The notes: generated by a model not told the origin, from the sequence alone. 29,457 nt of DNA from CAVZLD01 sp964522605 (GCA_964522605.1 CAZFWV010000047.1:1-29457); one strand, 5' to 3'. Numbered from the stretch's first letter, positions 17,521-27,376 are shown. Program-made: numbers and translations.

Positions 17521-17870
17521 TCACGCTGCTGTGCGCGGAAAGGATGTGACGAGTCCACCGACGTACGACTTGACTTCGATGTGCGACCTCTTGAGCGATG
17601 CGTCTTCTTCCGGGAGCTCTCCAATCGGCGGCAGACTGTCACGCGATGAATGGGCCCGTCGGAGATTGTCGTAATCCGCAAAAGAGCTGACGATGTGGTC
17701 CCCGTGCCGCTTGCCGAAGAAGATGAATTCGTCGAGGCACTCGCGGCGTAAGGTGAGAATGACGCGTTCGAACCCACCATGCAAATTGGGATTCGCTTTG
17801 GGAAGGGCATTGTGCCTCACGAGTGTTTCGACATCGAGGTCGGAAATTGCGCCGGACATGGAGGATCCGG
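17521..17870 (-). mobile_element. Integrase-core (rve-type) transposase remnant
   Basis: This is the C-terminal part of a DDE transposase with an integrase core of the IS3/IS481-like type. NPNLHGGFERVILTLRRECL contains the probable catalytic Glu of the DDE triad (in FER). FIFFGKRHGDHIVSSF follows, then a diverged equivalent of the usual RPHQSL motif (AHSSRDSLPP) and a natural C-terminus (YVGGLVTSFPRTAA). The N-terminal HTH and the two Asp residues are missing, so the element is dead. It sits between the pectate-lyase-like gene and the heparinase-like gene. Possible end repeats were not identified with confidence, although TCAATCG (18017) and CGATTGA (18089) form an inverted pair nearby. Confidence 0.7.
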
Positions 17871-18099
17871 AAATCAGCCAACGGATCACGTTGCCTCGGG
17901 AAGCTCACGACGATACCGACATGACTGACTTTTCTTGGCAGGACAGGTGCCGGCACGTCACGGAGTCGATCGATTGTGCCGGCCACGGCCGTCATCGGTA
18001 GTGGGCCGCATTTCCATCAATCGGCTGGTGAAAGTCGCTGGAACAGTACAGCGGTGAGACGGAGAAACCAGCAGAAGCTCGCGCTGGTCGATTGACCGT

Positions 18100-20991
18100 C
18101 TACTTTACTAGGACGGTAACCTCGCCGCGATCCAACAGACGCTTGGTCTCGCCGCGACGCTGAACTGCTGCCTGGAATTTGCCATCGGTACCAAGATGGA
18201 TCATCTCAGATTCATCGCCCAGCGAAACACGGATGGTGTTCTTCCCGAGCGATTCCACGTCGGGGGCTTTCGTGCCGCAATGATGTGGCGTGAGCACAAG
18301 CAGCCAATCGCTGCGGCCTTGCGGTGCCCGCAGCCGCAGCCATTGCGACCGTTCGCCCGACGCGGCGTCCCACGACCCGGGCCTGAAGTCCTCGGGGATC
18401 ATTTGGCCCAGGTATTTTGCTTCGTACTCGCTTCCTTTTGTGGTGCGTCGCTCGCTCGAGTCACCGCCCCAGCCCCAGAGACGCTGCTCGCACCGGTCCG
18501 GAGTCGTGCCGAGCACGTGCACGGTCAGATCCACGTCGAGTTGGCCGCGGAAGAAGAACGATCTCTCACCCTGCGGCGCGATGGAGCGCGCCAGGATGTG
18601 CAGGTTCTGCCAGGCTGGCTTGGGCGCCCTGATCTCATCCCGCACGACCACATAATCCGCGATCTTGCTGCTCGTGGACTCGTGTTTCACGAGCATGACG
18701 TAGCGCCGCATCGTCCAGGGAGAATCCTCCGGTAAGGTCGTCGTTGGATACTCATAACCGGGTTTCACGGTCTCGTGTGGCAACATGGGCACGTGGCTGA
18801 TCCGCCATGTTCGTTCGTCGGCCACAAAGACGTCGGCTGCGTCGCCTGTTGCAAAGGCTCTCGGAACGGCAACGGCGATCGGGCTCAGGCCGTCCATGTC
18901 CGGCCGATTGTGCATCGCCACGCTCCACGGTCGCGGCGAATAGTGGCATGCGTGGTCGATCGCCAGCGGGCACCCCAGCCCGGCAAAGTAGAACGAGAGT
19001 TCGTCGCCTTGATAGTGGTTGCGCGCGGGACCTGCCTTGAGAGTAACAAATGACTCGTGCCGTTCGTCGTAGGGATTGCCGCGCAGCATGGCGCCAAAGC
19101 CAGGAAACTCGCGGCTCGACAGATCCAGGGCATTCTCCCAGGGCTCGGGAAACCTCAGAAGCTGCTCGGAAAACAGATCGTCCACTCCGCGGTAGGACGC
19201 GGCCAGGTCGTTTAATTCCGGGATATAGTTGCCCGGGCTGGTATCGCCGAGCGGCGCCTTCTGTCGGCTTCCGTAACGGGGATCCGTCGGAGTGTGCATC
19301 GCGGCCAGATAATGAGCGACTTCCTTCATCCGCGGCCAGTCATGAAACGGTCGTGCAACGCCGGCGTCGCGGAGCTTGGCGGCGTTGTCGGTGATGTGGA
19401 AGAAGAACGACGAGTAGCTCAGGCTCTCGGCCCAGGCGCCGCCGGGGTAACTGTCCCGCATTAGGTTATTGTGCGTCTCTCGGACTCCGTACTCGACCCA
19501 GCCGGCTGCGTGCGGATGGTCCGGCATCAGCAGGCCGATTTTCAGCGGCACGTTGTACATGTCGGTGTGGAAGTTGGGGTTACCGACGTTGCGCCAGCTC
19601 TGCTCCGGTCCTGGCCAATAGTCAGGATTGGTGAACACGTATGCGAGGAATGCCAAGTCTCGACTGGTGACGGGCTTGGCGCCGTCCGCGAATCGGTTGT
19701 CGAGGAATTTGCGTACGTTGCGCGGGAACGTCGTGGGGTTGAGCGAGTGGCGGTTGAAGGGCCCAAACCACTGAAATGCGAATGAGTAGTCGAGATGGGG
19801 AGCATCCGAAGGCCAATCAAGGATCCAGTCACGCAGGACCCGATCGAGCGGAATATCAGTCCGGGCGCGGACCCATTGAGACATCTTCTTGCGGTCCTCC
19901 GGCGAAGCGACCACCATCGCCCAGTGTCGCCGTCCCCGGTCGACCGGCAACTCGGTGCGAACACGGCCTGCCGCTTCACGGTCACCGTGAATGCGAAGGC
20001 ACTGTGACATTTTGCTGACACCATCGGCCACCTCCCAGCGGCTGCCCCGCACCGCAGCCAAACCGATCCCGACGTCTGAGCCGGTGCGGTAGACCATCGC
20101 GTACGGTCCGCCGTTGAACCAGATATCCCGCCAGATCGGGCCGAGCGTTGCGATCGGATGTTGGGGGGGCTCGAGCGTCGAGTCGTCCTCCGGTCCGCCA
20201 GCCTGGAAGGTCCTGGCGTTGTACGTGTAGGGGTGGTATACGACGTCTGGTTTCAGCGGCGACAGATCCAAGGTGATCACCGAACCGTCGTCAAACGCGT
20301 ACTCGTCAGTCACGTCGATCCACGGGTCTCCCGCTCGGAAGGTGAATGTAATCGCGTATTGTTGGGCCGGTTGGGCAAACGTGAAAATGCGGTGCAGGAT
20401 CGCTCGGGCCGGTCCGAGTTCGAGCCAGCGGTCGGTAACGCCAACGGGCTCGACGCCATTCGGCCAGCGGCACGTCACCAGCGATCCAGAGGCGCCGGGG
20501 CGGCGCAGTTGATTCACTGGCACCGGATCGCTCTCGTCAAAGACGGCTTCGAATACATCGTTGCTGACGATGGACCGGCTGCCAGCCGACTCAACCGAGA
20601 CCGTGTGCGTCGGTTCCAGATCTGCCGAGACAATGCGATACTCCGACCGGGAATTTTTCTTCAGACTCACGTGCAGAAGTGTCTGCAGAGCGATCTGTCC
20701 ACGAAGCTCGTCGCCTGACTTCAGCAGTCTGCCGTCGCCATCGTAGAACTGCGCCGGCACGCATGCGGAGCTGCCGTCGACCACCCGCAAGGATCCGGCG
20801 TCGATCACATTGCCGCCCGTGTCGAGTTGCATGTCGAGCGTGATCCACTCATCCGGCCATTCGACGCCGAGCGGTTCCCGGAGACTCACCGTGGCCAGGA
20901 CGGGCAAGTCGGAAACATCTTGGGCCGACAGGCTCCCTGCCAAGAGGTTCCCTACGACGACAACCGATACGGCCGCATGTGTGATCTTCAT
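18100..20991 (-). CDS. Secreted heparinase II/III-like polysaccharide lyase-like protein
   Basis: This 963-residue protein has a signal peptide (AAVSVVVVGNLLAGSLSAQ). Its N-terminal half is beta-sandwich-like; residues about 370-600 look like the alpha/alpha toroid of heparinase II/III-type lyases (GGAWAESLSYSSFFFHITDN, MKEVAHYLAAMH). Near residue 655 begins the C-terminal beta-sheet region with NHYQGDELSFYFAGLG and CPLAIDHACHYSPRP, which parallels the H-x-x-x-D-x-x-S-F metal-binding segment of that clan. It probably cleaves or binds an acidic polysaccharide outside the cytoplasm, by family resemblance. The ATG at 20991 is preferred over an upstream in-frame start because it exposes the signal peptide. 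It is last in the minus-strand cluster, 199 bases after the second GH32 gene. Confidence 0.72.
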   Translation of the reverse strand: MKITHAAVSVVVVGNLLAGSLSAQDVSDLPVLATVSLREPLGVEWPDEWITLDMQLDTGGNVIDAGSLRVVDGSSACVPAQFYDGDGRLLKSGDELRGQIALQTLLHVSLKKNSRSEYRIVSADLEPTHTVSVESAGSRSIVSNDVFEAVFDESDPVPVNQLRRPGASGSLVTCRWPNGVEPVGVTDRWLELGPARAILHRIFTFAQPAQQYAITFTFRAGDPWIDVTDEYAFDDGSVITLDLSPLKPDVVYHPYTYNARTFQAGGPEDDSTLEPPQHPIATLGPIWRDIWFNGGPYAMVYRTGSDVGIGLAAVRGSRWEVADGVSKMSQCLRIHGDREAAGRVRTELPVDRGRRHWAMVVASPEDRKKMSQWVRARTDIPLDRVLRDWILDWPSDAPHLDYSFAFQWFGPFNRHSLNPTTFPRNVRKFLDNRFADGAKPVTSRDLAFLAYVFTNPDYWPGPEQSWRNVGNPNFHTDMYNVPLKIGLLMPDHPHAAGWVEYGVRETHNNLMRDSYPGGAWAESLSYSSFFFHITDNAAKLRDAGVARPFHDWPRMKEVAHYLAAMHTPTDPRYGSRQKAPLGDTSPGNYIPELNDLAASYRGVDDLFSEQLLRFPEPWENALDLSSREFPGFGAMLRGNPYDERHESFVTLKAGPARNHYQGDELSFYFAGLGCPLAIDHACHYSPRPWSVAMHNRPDMDGLSPIAVAVPRAFATGDAADVFVADERTWRISHVPMLPHETVKPGYEYPTTTLPEDSPWTMRRYVMLVKHESTSSKIADYVVVRDEIRAPKPAWQNLHILARSIAPQGERSFFFRGQLDVDLTVHVLGTTPDRCEQRLWGWGGDSSERRTTKGSEYEAKYLGQMIPEDFRPGSWDAASGERSQWLRLRAPQGRSDWLLVLTPHHCGTKAPDVESLGKNTIRVSLGDESEMIHLGTDGKFQAAVQRRGETKRLLDRGEVTVLVK

Positions 20992-21190
20992 CGGAAGCCC
21001 TTGCGTGTTGGAGCGAACCGACGACGGGAGGACGATGGAATGCACCGTCATCCGCCACCAGCCCTTATCCTACCGAGTGCCCCACAGTGCTCAACCGATT
21101 TCTTTGATCCGGCTTCCCCCGACGCCCATTCGAAACGACCACCGTTTACCAGCTCTCTTCGCCGTTTCTCTCCTTACTCGCAACAGCAAC

Positions 21191-23497
21191 TCAATAGGGA
21201 TTCGACGGCATCATTTCCCATGCCTTCACGGTGGAGAATTGAGCATCGCCTCCCCTGGAAAATAACTGCACTTGCAGGCTATCGCGACGACCCGGATACA
21301 CGCGGCGGCAAATTGCCTGTCGGTTGTTGGCGTACACCTCGACAACCGACTTGTCAACGAAGACGCGTAACGTGAGTCGCTCGCCATCGCTCAACGGCAA
21401 GGGCGCTTCCTCCAGTGTCCGGCGACCGTCGATGCCGCTATGGGTCGAGTCGAAACAGAGTTTCCTTGTGTCTCGATTGTAATAGAGCAGCGTCTCCTCC
21501 TCGCCGTCGGCCGATGCCCGCACCTTCACGCCGACCTGCTGTGCGGTCGCCGAGTCGATCGAGATCTCGAGCTCGCATGAATCACCGACGACACCATCCA
21601 GCAGTCTCGTGTCTCCATCGGACAGTGCGAGATCCGTCCACGTCAGCTCGTTGCATCTCAGCATGGCGAGCTCCTTCACGGGACACATCCGTAGCGTACC
21701 GTCTTCACCGAGCCAGAGAGATCGCGGCAAGCCAAAGACGCCGGACCAGCCTTTTGCCTCTTCACCCTCTGGATTATCGGTCAGCCAGGCCCACATGATT
21801 TGTCGACCTTGGTCATCGACCAGTGCCTCCGGGGCGAAGTACGTGTTATCCACCCAAGACATGCGGCCATGATTGTCAGGATGGAATGTATCGTTTTCGG
21901 TATCGTAATCGCCGACATAGTACTGACACCCCTTATTGTGACTGATGAACAGCAGCAAGTACTTTCCGCTCGCGGGGCCTCCATCGGGACTACTTGGCAG
22001 CGGCAGGAAACTGGGGCACATGTTATCTTCGCTGTCTTCGGTCCATGCGGGATTTCGTGTGTAGAAGACGCCTTTGTACTGCCACTTTTCAAGATCTTTC
22101 GACTCAAGCAGGTAAAGGCGATCACCTCGCATCGCCGCCGGCGAATCCGGCTGGCGGCCATACTTGTTCAACACCAACAGGTTGCCGGTCAAAATGTAGT
22201 ACTTGCCGTCCTTCTTCCAGATGTTGGTTGGATCGGCGGAACCGTAGATCAGAGGGTTTCCATCCTTGTCGGTCGTTTCTGTGATGCCCCATTCGGTGGA
22301 CTTGATGACCGGGTTGGCAGCCAGCTTGTGCCAGCGGTCAAAGTGTGGATCACGACTCTTGGCAAGTCCGATTCCCTTTTCGCCCCAGAGCATCCAGTAA
22401 GAAAGGTAGGCGGTCCCATCATCATCGACGAATGCTCCTCCGCTGAAACATCCCTCGTCCCCGTCACCCGGCCCGATTGCATCCGGATGATGTCGCCAGT
22501 GGATCAGGTCTTTGCTCGAGACGTGTCCCCAGCAGAAGCCGACACCACTCCGGCTGTAGAGGTACATCAAGTGGTATCGACCGTTGGCGTAGAAGCAACC
22601 GTTTGCATCTCCCGGCCGTCCATTGTCTTCCGGAACGCAAAAGTGATAGCCAGGGCGATACGGATCTTCGAGTAGTTTCTCGCGAAACAACCGAGTCGAC
22701 TGCACAACGGCCGCCGGCACCGGGCTGTTCTTGGACCAGACGGCCGGGACCTCGACCGCGTTTCCTTCTTCAGCGGCGATGGTTGCCACCATGACCGGGC
22801 GATCACCGGCCAGTACGAGACATCCATCTTCGAGCCGCGCGCCGCCGGAAAGTCGAGCCTGATTGAATCGCCCGGTCTTGTCGTAGGTCCCGGTCGTCGC
22901 GAAGTCCCACCAGGCCCAGGGTTCGATACCCGGAACCGGCTTCCCCGGCTGCATACCGGCAATCGTTTCCTGATCGAGCGGCCTGTTGTAGATCCGGGCA
23001 TCGCGGATCTGTCCCAAAAAGCAGTCGACTCCTCGGACGAGATGTCGCTGGCCAAACAGAATGGCCGTGTTCGTGCCGAACGCGTGAGGCTGTCCGCTCG
23101 TCGAATACTCCGCATACAGAACGCCGTCCCGATAAACCGTGATTTGTTGACCGTGGTAAACAATGGCCATCTGAACGAACTGACCCGGAGTCGCGGTCTC
23201 CTTGGGCCAATCGGTCTGTGTCTGATTCGTTCGGCTGTACCCATTGCTGCCCGGCATCCACACTTGTGGTTCCAGTTCGGCGAAGACAACGCCATCGAAG
23301 CGATCCATCGTCGTGTCGTTTACGGTTAAGGCCGTGCCTCCGGACTGCGTGAGATTCGCCGGCGAGGCCCACACGACGAGTGTCTTGTCTGCCAAAGGAG
23401 CGTCTTCTGCTGCTCGACAGATTGCCGAGGCGAGCAGCAGTACGCACAATTGGGATACGGTCTGCATGACGATTTTGCATGGTAACTGCTTGTGCAT
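21191..23497 (-). CDS. Secreted LamG-GH32-like glycosidase, second copy
   Basis: This 768-residue protein has a signal peptide ending at ICRA (residue 29). A LamG/concanavalin-like domain follows at about 35-235, then a GH32-type five-bladed propeller from about 280 and a C-terminal beta-sandwich with FVDKSVVEVYANNRQ, a GH32 C-terminal hallmark. The nucleophile motif reads GDANGCFYANGRYHL (Asp297) and the RDP-like motif reads SADPTNIW (Asp422, with Ala for Arg). The E-C region reads EDSEDNMCPSF, where Met precedes the Cys and Glu490 lies four residues before it. GH32 enzymes hydrolyse fructans and sucrose-type bonds. Ribosome-binding AGGAGC precedes the ATG at 23497. It is paralogous to the next upstream gene. 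Confidence 0.85.
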   Translation of the reverse strand: MHKQLPCKIVMQTVSQLCVLLLASAICRAAEDAPLADKTLVVWASPANLTQSGGTALTVNDTTMDRFDGVVFAELEPQVWMPGSNGYSRTNQTQTDWPKETATPGQFVQMAIVYHGQQITVYRDGVLYAEYSTSGQPHAFGTNTAILFGQRHLVRGVDCFLGQIRDARIYNRPLDQETIAGMQPGKPVPGIEPWAWWDFATTGTYDKTGRFNQARLSGGARLEDGCLVLAGDRPVMVATIAAEEGNAVEVPAVWSKNSPVPAAVVQSTRLFREKLLEDPYRPGYHFCVPEDNGRPGDANGCFYANGRYHLMYLYSRSGVGFCWGHVSSKDLIHWRHHPDAIGPGDGDEGCFSGGAFVDDDGTAYLSYWMLWGEKGIGLAKSRDPHFDRWHKLAANPVIKSTEWGITETTDKDGNPLIYGSADPTNIWKKDGKYYILTGNLLVLNKYGRQPDSPAAMRGDRLYLLESKDLEKWQYKGVFYTRNPAWTEDSEDNMCPSFLPLPSSPDGGPASGKYLLLFISHNKGCQYYVGDYDTENDTFHPDNHGRMSWVDNTYFAPEALVDDQGRQIMWAWLTDNPEGEEAKGWSGVFGLPRSLWLGEDGTLRMCPVKELAMLRCNELTWTDLALSDGDTRLLDGVVGDSCELEISIDSATAQQVGVKVRASADGEEETLLYYNRDTRKLCFDSTHSGIDGRRTLEEAPLPLSDGERLTLRVFVDKSVVEVYANNRQAICRRVYPGRRDSLQVQLFSRGGDAQFSTVKAWEMMPSNPY

Positions 23498-23602
23498 CGG
23501 TAAGCTCCTGTTGAGATCACTGACGATTCTCAGTATGCGACGAACGTTATCTGGCAGCGGCGGCCTGTTTGCTGGTGACTCCTCAACGGCACCGATGAGT
23601 TT

Positions 23603-25759
23603 TTACGGCGTTGTATCGGAATAGATCGTTTTCATCTTCCATGCCTTGATCGATTTGATCACCGCATCACCTCCCTTGGAGAAGACACGCAGGTTGGGGT
23701 TATCGCGGATTTCCTTGAGTGCAAACACGGCTGCTTGACGATCGTTGGCAAACACCTCCACCAGGTTCTTGTCGATGAAGATGCGCAAAACCAGGTCTTC
23801 GTTGTCCTGCAACGCAAAGGGTGCCGGGACCTCGCCCACCTGCAGCGTGGTGCGATTCGCGCCCGTTACAACGCTCATCCCTCCCTTGCCGTCGGCATCC
23901 GCCAGCAGCTGTAGTCCACATTCTTCCGGTAGCGGCGCAGCGAATGTGATCTCCAATTCCACAGCATCTCCCTGGACGCTATCCAACGCAAGTTCGGTGT
24001 CGCCCTTGACCTTTAGCCCAGCCCAACTCTGCTCGTCATGTCGCAGTTGTTCGAGTTCACGTAATGGTCGGATTCGTAACACACCGTCCTCCGGCAACTC
24101 AAGCTCGCGAGGCAGCGCCTGCACGCCGGTGGGTGCGATCGGCAATCCCAGCAGCCAGGCCCACATGACGCGGCGTCCGTCACGGGTCAGCATCGACTCG
24201 GGCGCAAAAAAGTGGTTGCCATTCCAGCTCATCATGGCATGGAACTCGGGAAGGTACTTTTCGTCCTTGAAATCGCCCAGATAGTAGCGACAACCCAGCG
24301 GATGGCTGATGCACAGCAGCATCCACTTGTCGCCAATCTTGAACATGTTGGCGCACGAGATATCTTCCTCCTTCGGCACACCCAAGTCCGTCGGGTAATC
24401 CGGGTGCAGCAGGTCACCCAGGTAGGTCCAGTTCTTGAGATCCTGTGATTTCATCAACTGCGGATTCTGTCCGCCGGAAAGTGCGTAGTAGGTATCTCCG
24501 TTGAGCCAGCAGTCCGGATCCCAGTGGCGCATATCGGGAATCTTGCCGTCGGCGGTCTTGGGCAGTACGACCTGCGGTTCGGACCACTGATTGAATTGAT
24601 CGTCAAGCGGATACTGGATCCAGTTGCGCGCCGAGCCCTCTCCATGGTAGATGATGGCGGGCTGGCCTTCCTTCGTGTAGAAGCCGGTTCCGCTAAACAT
24701 GCCGTGTCCGGTCGTGGGAGGCGCAAGTACGGTGGGATGCCAGTCCCAGTGCACCAGATCAGTACTGGAGACATGTGCAAAGACGAATCCGGTGCTGTTG
24801 CGGTAGATATAGTGCAGGTGGTACCGGCCCTTGTAATCGAACACGCAGTTGGGATCGCCAGGATAGGCGTCGCCCGGCCCGGGATGAGCGAGGTGGAAGG
24901 TCAGCCAGTTGGCTGGCGGAACATCGGGCCAGGCGGGTGTCTCGGGCACATAGGGCGGGAGTGGAGCCCGTGGGTTCTGCGGGCGTGTCGCCAGCTGCGC
25001 GTCGGCCTGACTGCGCGCGGCAACGAGGTAGCCTTGGCCGTCGAGCACGAGTCGACCATCGACCAATTCCGCGCCGGGGGTCATTGCGCTGTAGCCAAAA
25101 TGCCCAGCCCGATCGGTGACCTGATCGCCCTCGAAGTCCCACCATGCCAGCGGCTCGATTTCGGACTTCCTGTTCGGTTGGAGTGAAGCGATCTGGGCCG
25201 GCGTCAGCGCCCGATCGTAAATGCGCGCGTCTTCGATGGCGCCGACAAACTGCGTGCCGGTGGCTGCTCCAACGTGTCGCAAACCGAATACAGCGATGTA
25301 ATGGTCAACGTGTAGTAAGTCAATGTTCTGTGTGCGGTAGTCGGCGTACGGTTGACCATTGCGGAAAATGCGGACTTGTTCATCTTCGTAGACAATCGCG
25401 ATCTGTACCGGGGTTTGGTCGTCGACTGTCTCCAAGCCCCAACTATCCTGATCCCGCTCGGTACGCCGCAAGTAGTCACTACCGGCCATCCATTTGCCGC
25501 GAGCAATTTCCCCCAGGACAATCGCGTCGAATTGATCACCACATTGAATCGTCAGCGCGCTGCCGCCTTGCTGAGTCAGGTTCGCAGGCAGAACCCAAGC
25601 GACCAACGTCTTGTCCGTCGTCGCCGGCTTCTGCGCGTCCTCGGCAGAGTCCACACGGATCGCGCCGAATAGGAGAATTGCACCCGTCACCAGCGGAATC
25701 CAGAACGAGGGGAGCGGAGTCGGTCGCTCCGAATCAACTCTTGAGTGGTCTGCAATCAT
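23603..25759 (-). CDS. Secreted LamG-GH32-like glycosidase, first copy
   Basis: This 718-residue protein has an N-terminal signal or anchor segment (FWIPLVTGAILLFGAI). The LamG domain (about 50-240) opens with DKTLVAWVLPANLTQQGG, matching the same place in the downstream paralogue. The GH32-type propeller holds YPGDPNCVFDYKGRYHL (probable nucleophile Asp302) and HWDPDCWL (RDP-like Asp414, with Trp for Arg). KEEDISCANMF has Ser before the Cys where GH32 normally has the acid/base Glu; Glu464/465 lie nearby. IDKNLVEVFANDRQ marks the C-terminal sandwich. It is likely a fructan- or fructoside-active hydrolase. The ATG at 25759 has AGGAGC upstream; an in-frame start at 25828 would bury the signal. 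It lies 163 bases after the porter gene. Confidence 0.85.
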   Translation of the reverse strand: MIADHSRVDSERPTPLPSFWIPLVTGAILLFGAIRVDSAEDAQKPATTDKTLVAWVLPANLTQQGGSALTIQCGDQFDAIVLGEIARGKWMAGSDYLRRTERDQDSWGLETVDDQTPVQIAIVYEDEQVRIFRNGQPYADYRTQNIDLLHVDHYIAVFGLRHVGAATGTQFVGAIEDARIYDRALTPAQIASLQPNRKSEIEPLAWWDFEGDQVTDRAGHFGYSAMTPGAELVDGRLVLDGQGYLVAARSQADAQLATRPQNPRAPLPPYVPETPAWPDVPPANWLTFHLAHPGPGDAYPGDPNCVFDYKGRYHLHYIYRNSTGFVFAHVSSTDLVHWDWHPTVLAPPTTGHGMFSGTGFYTKEGQPAIIYHGEGSARNWIQYPLDDQFNQWSEPQVVLPKTADGKIPDMRHWDPDCWLNGDTYYALSGGQNPQLMKSQDLKNWTYLGDLLHPDYPTDLGVPKEEDISCANMFKIGDKWMLLCISHPLGCRYYLGDFKDEKYLPEFHAMMSWNGNHFFAPESMLTRDGRRVMWAWLLGLPIAPTGVQALPRELELPEDGVLRIRPLRELEQLRHDEQSWAGLKVKGDTELALDSVQGDAVELEITFAAPLPEECGLQLLADADGKGGMSVVTGANRTTLQVGEVPAPFALQDNEDLVLRIFIDKNLVEVFANDRQAAVFALKEIRDNPNLRVFSKGGDAVIKSIKAWKMKTIYSDTTP

Positions 25760-25922
25760 GGTTCTTGCTCCTGTCTGTTGCCGGACGGAAATTGTTTCGA
25801 AATCTGCACCGGACCGATTCCCTTCCATTTCGCTTGGCGACCCCTTCGGCCGAAGCGATCATGGCCGGCCCATCGCTCGAAGTGTATTGCCGACTTTCTG
25901 TCTTCCTTTGTTGGGAATCAAC

Positions 25923-27272
25923 TTACTCGATGCCAAGTTCTTCTTGAATCTTCTCGAGGGATACGCCCTTGGTCTCAGGCATGACGGTCAAGACCCACAC
26001 AAGTTGGGCGACCATGCAGAGGGCATAGAAGCCGAAAGCCATCCAGCCAGCGGCCGTGGCAATCATGGGAAAAGTCCAGGAAATGATGGCGTTCATCGAC
26101 CAATGGGTGAAGCTGCCCAACGCCTGGCCACGAGCGCGGACACGATTCGGAAAGATCTCACTGATGAAGACCCAGATTACCGCTCCCTGACCGAATCCGT
26201 GCGCGGCGATGAAGACCAGCAGACTCACAAGGAGCAACGGTCCTTCCACCTTCGCGTAGAAGGCATAGGCCGCACCCACCAGTCCGATGATGTAGCCGAT
26301 GGAGCCTAGCAACATCAGCTTGCGGCGTCCCACGTGATCGATGATGAACATGGCGAACACGGTAAACAGAAACATCGTCGCACCGACGATCACCGATTGT
26401 AGAAGTGCCGATTCCACACCGGCACCAGCCATTTTGAAGATGGCTGGCGTGTAATAGAGCACGGCGTTGATCCCCGAAAGTTGATTGAATGCGGCCAAGG
26501 TCACCGCGAGCAAAATCGGTTTCAGGTAGCGGCGACAGTAGAATCGCTCACGCAGGCTATGATGCTCCAGGTCCAGCGACCGCTGGATTTCGGTGATTTC
26601 CTCGTCTACGGAACCGGTATCTGTACCGCAGCGACCGAGGACGACACGAGCTTCCTCGACGCGGCGTTTCGCAACGAGCCAGCGCGGGCTTTGCGGGGTA
26701 AGGAAGATCAGCAAAAAGAACGCCAACGCCGGGAAGGCTTCGACACCAAACATCCAACGCCATTCCGTCGGTCCCAAATGAAGTCGTCCGATGATGTAGT
26801 TTGAAAGATAAGCCAGCAGGATACCAAGCACGACATTGAACTGAGTGATTGCGACCATTCGTCCACGATAACGGGCCGGCGAGATCTCCGCGATGTATAG
26901 CGGTGAGACCACCGATGCGCCGCCAACCGCCAAACCACCCAGGAATCGAAAAGACAGGAACGCCTCCCAGTTCCACGCCAGGGCGCAGCCGACGGCGGAG
27001 ACGAAATAGAACACGCCGAGGATGGCCAACGCGGCGCGCCGCCCCAGCACATCCGCGGGTCGGCCTGCCGCGAGCGATCCGACGATCGTTCCGATCAGAG
27101 CGCTCGCGACCGTAAAGCCGAGGGTATTATCTGTCAGACTGTAGACCGAACGCAGCGATTCGGTCGTACCCGAGATCACCGCCGTGTCGAAACCAAACAG
27201 CAGTCCGCCCAGAGCTGCAATCACCGTGCAGCCGAACAGGTAGGGCGTCAAGCCAACAGGGGAAGCGTTCAT
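25923..27272 (-). CDS. MFS sugar porter family transporter
   Basis: This 449-residue, 12-helix inner-membrane transporter belongs to the sugar porter family (XylE/GalP type), probably a sugar-proton symporter. Signatures: GGLLFGFDTAVISG in helix 1, a GRPADVLGRRAA loop, PLYIAEISPARYRGRM, TPQSPRWL, QLSGINAVLYYTPAIF in helix 7, a DHVGRRKL loop and the terminal PETKG. The QLSGIN and PETKG motifs are diagnostic. I chose the ATG at 27272 because the preceding in-frame residues are polar and unlike a membrane start. It lies between the sugar-binding protein and the GH32 genes, so it probably imports the monosaccharide released by them. The sugar cannot be read from the sequence; the GH32 context suggests fructose. 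Confidence 0.93.
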   Translation of the reverse strand: MNASPVGLTPYLFGCTVIAALGGLLFGFDTAVISGTTESLRSVYSLTDNTLGFTVASALIGTIVGSLAAGRPADVLGRRAALAILGVFYFVSAVGCALAWNWEAFLSFRFLGGLAVGGASVVSPLYIAEISPARYRGRMVAITQFNVVLGILLAYLSNYIIGRLHLGPTEWRWMFGVEAFPALAFFLLIFLTPQSPRWLVAKRRVEEARVVLGRCGTDTGSVDEEITEIQRSLDLEHHSLRERFYCRRYLKPILLAVTLAAFNQLSGINAVLYYTPAIFKMAGAGVESALLQSVIVGATMFLFTVFAMFIIDHVGRRKLMLLGSIGYIIGLVGAAYAFYAKVEGPLLLVSLLVFIAAHGFGQGAVIWVFISEIFPNRVRARGQALGSFTHWSMNAIISWTFPMIATAAGWMAFGFYALCMVAQLVWVLTVMPETKGVSLEKIQEELGIE

Positions 27273-27376
27273 CGGGATTGTGGCTGACTCGCGTGTCACG
27301 TATGGGTGCCTCGTGGTTGGGCCACCGGAGATCATCAGCAGGATGGCTTTAGATCGCAGGGACTTTGGAAAGCGGA

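Noticed and set aside
23582..23604. An imperfect hairpin followed by TTTTT, resembling a plus-strand intrinsic terminator
   Set aside because: The stem has a T-T mismatch, it overlaps the stop codon of a minus-strand gene, and no plus-strand transcript is expected to end there.
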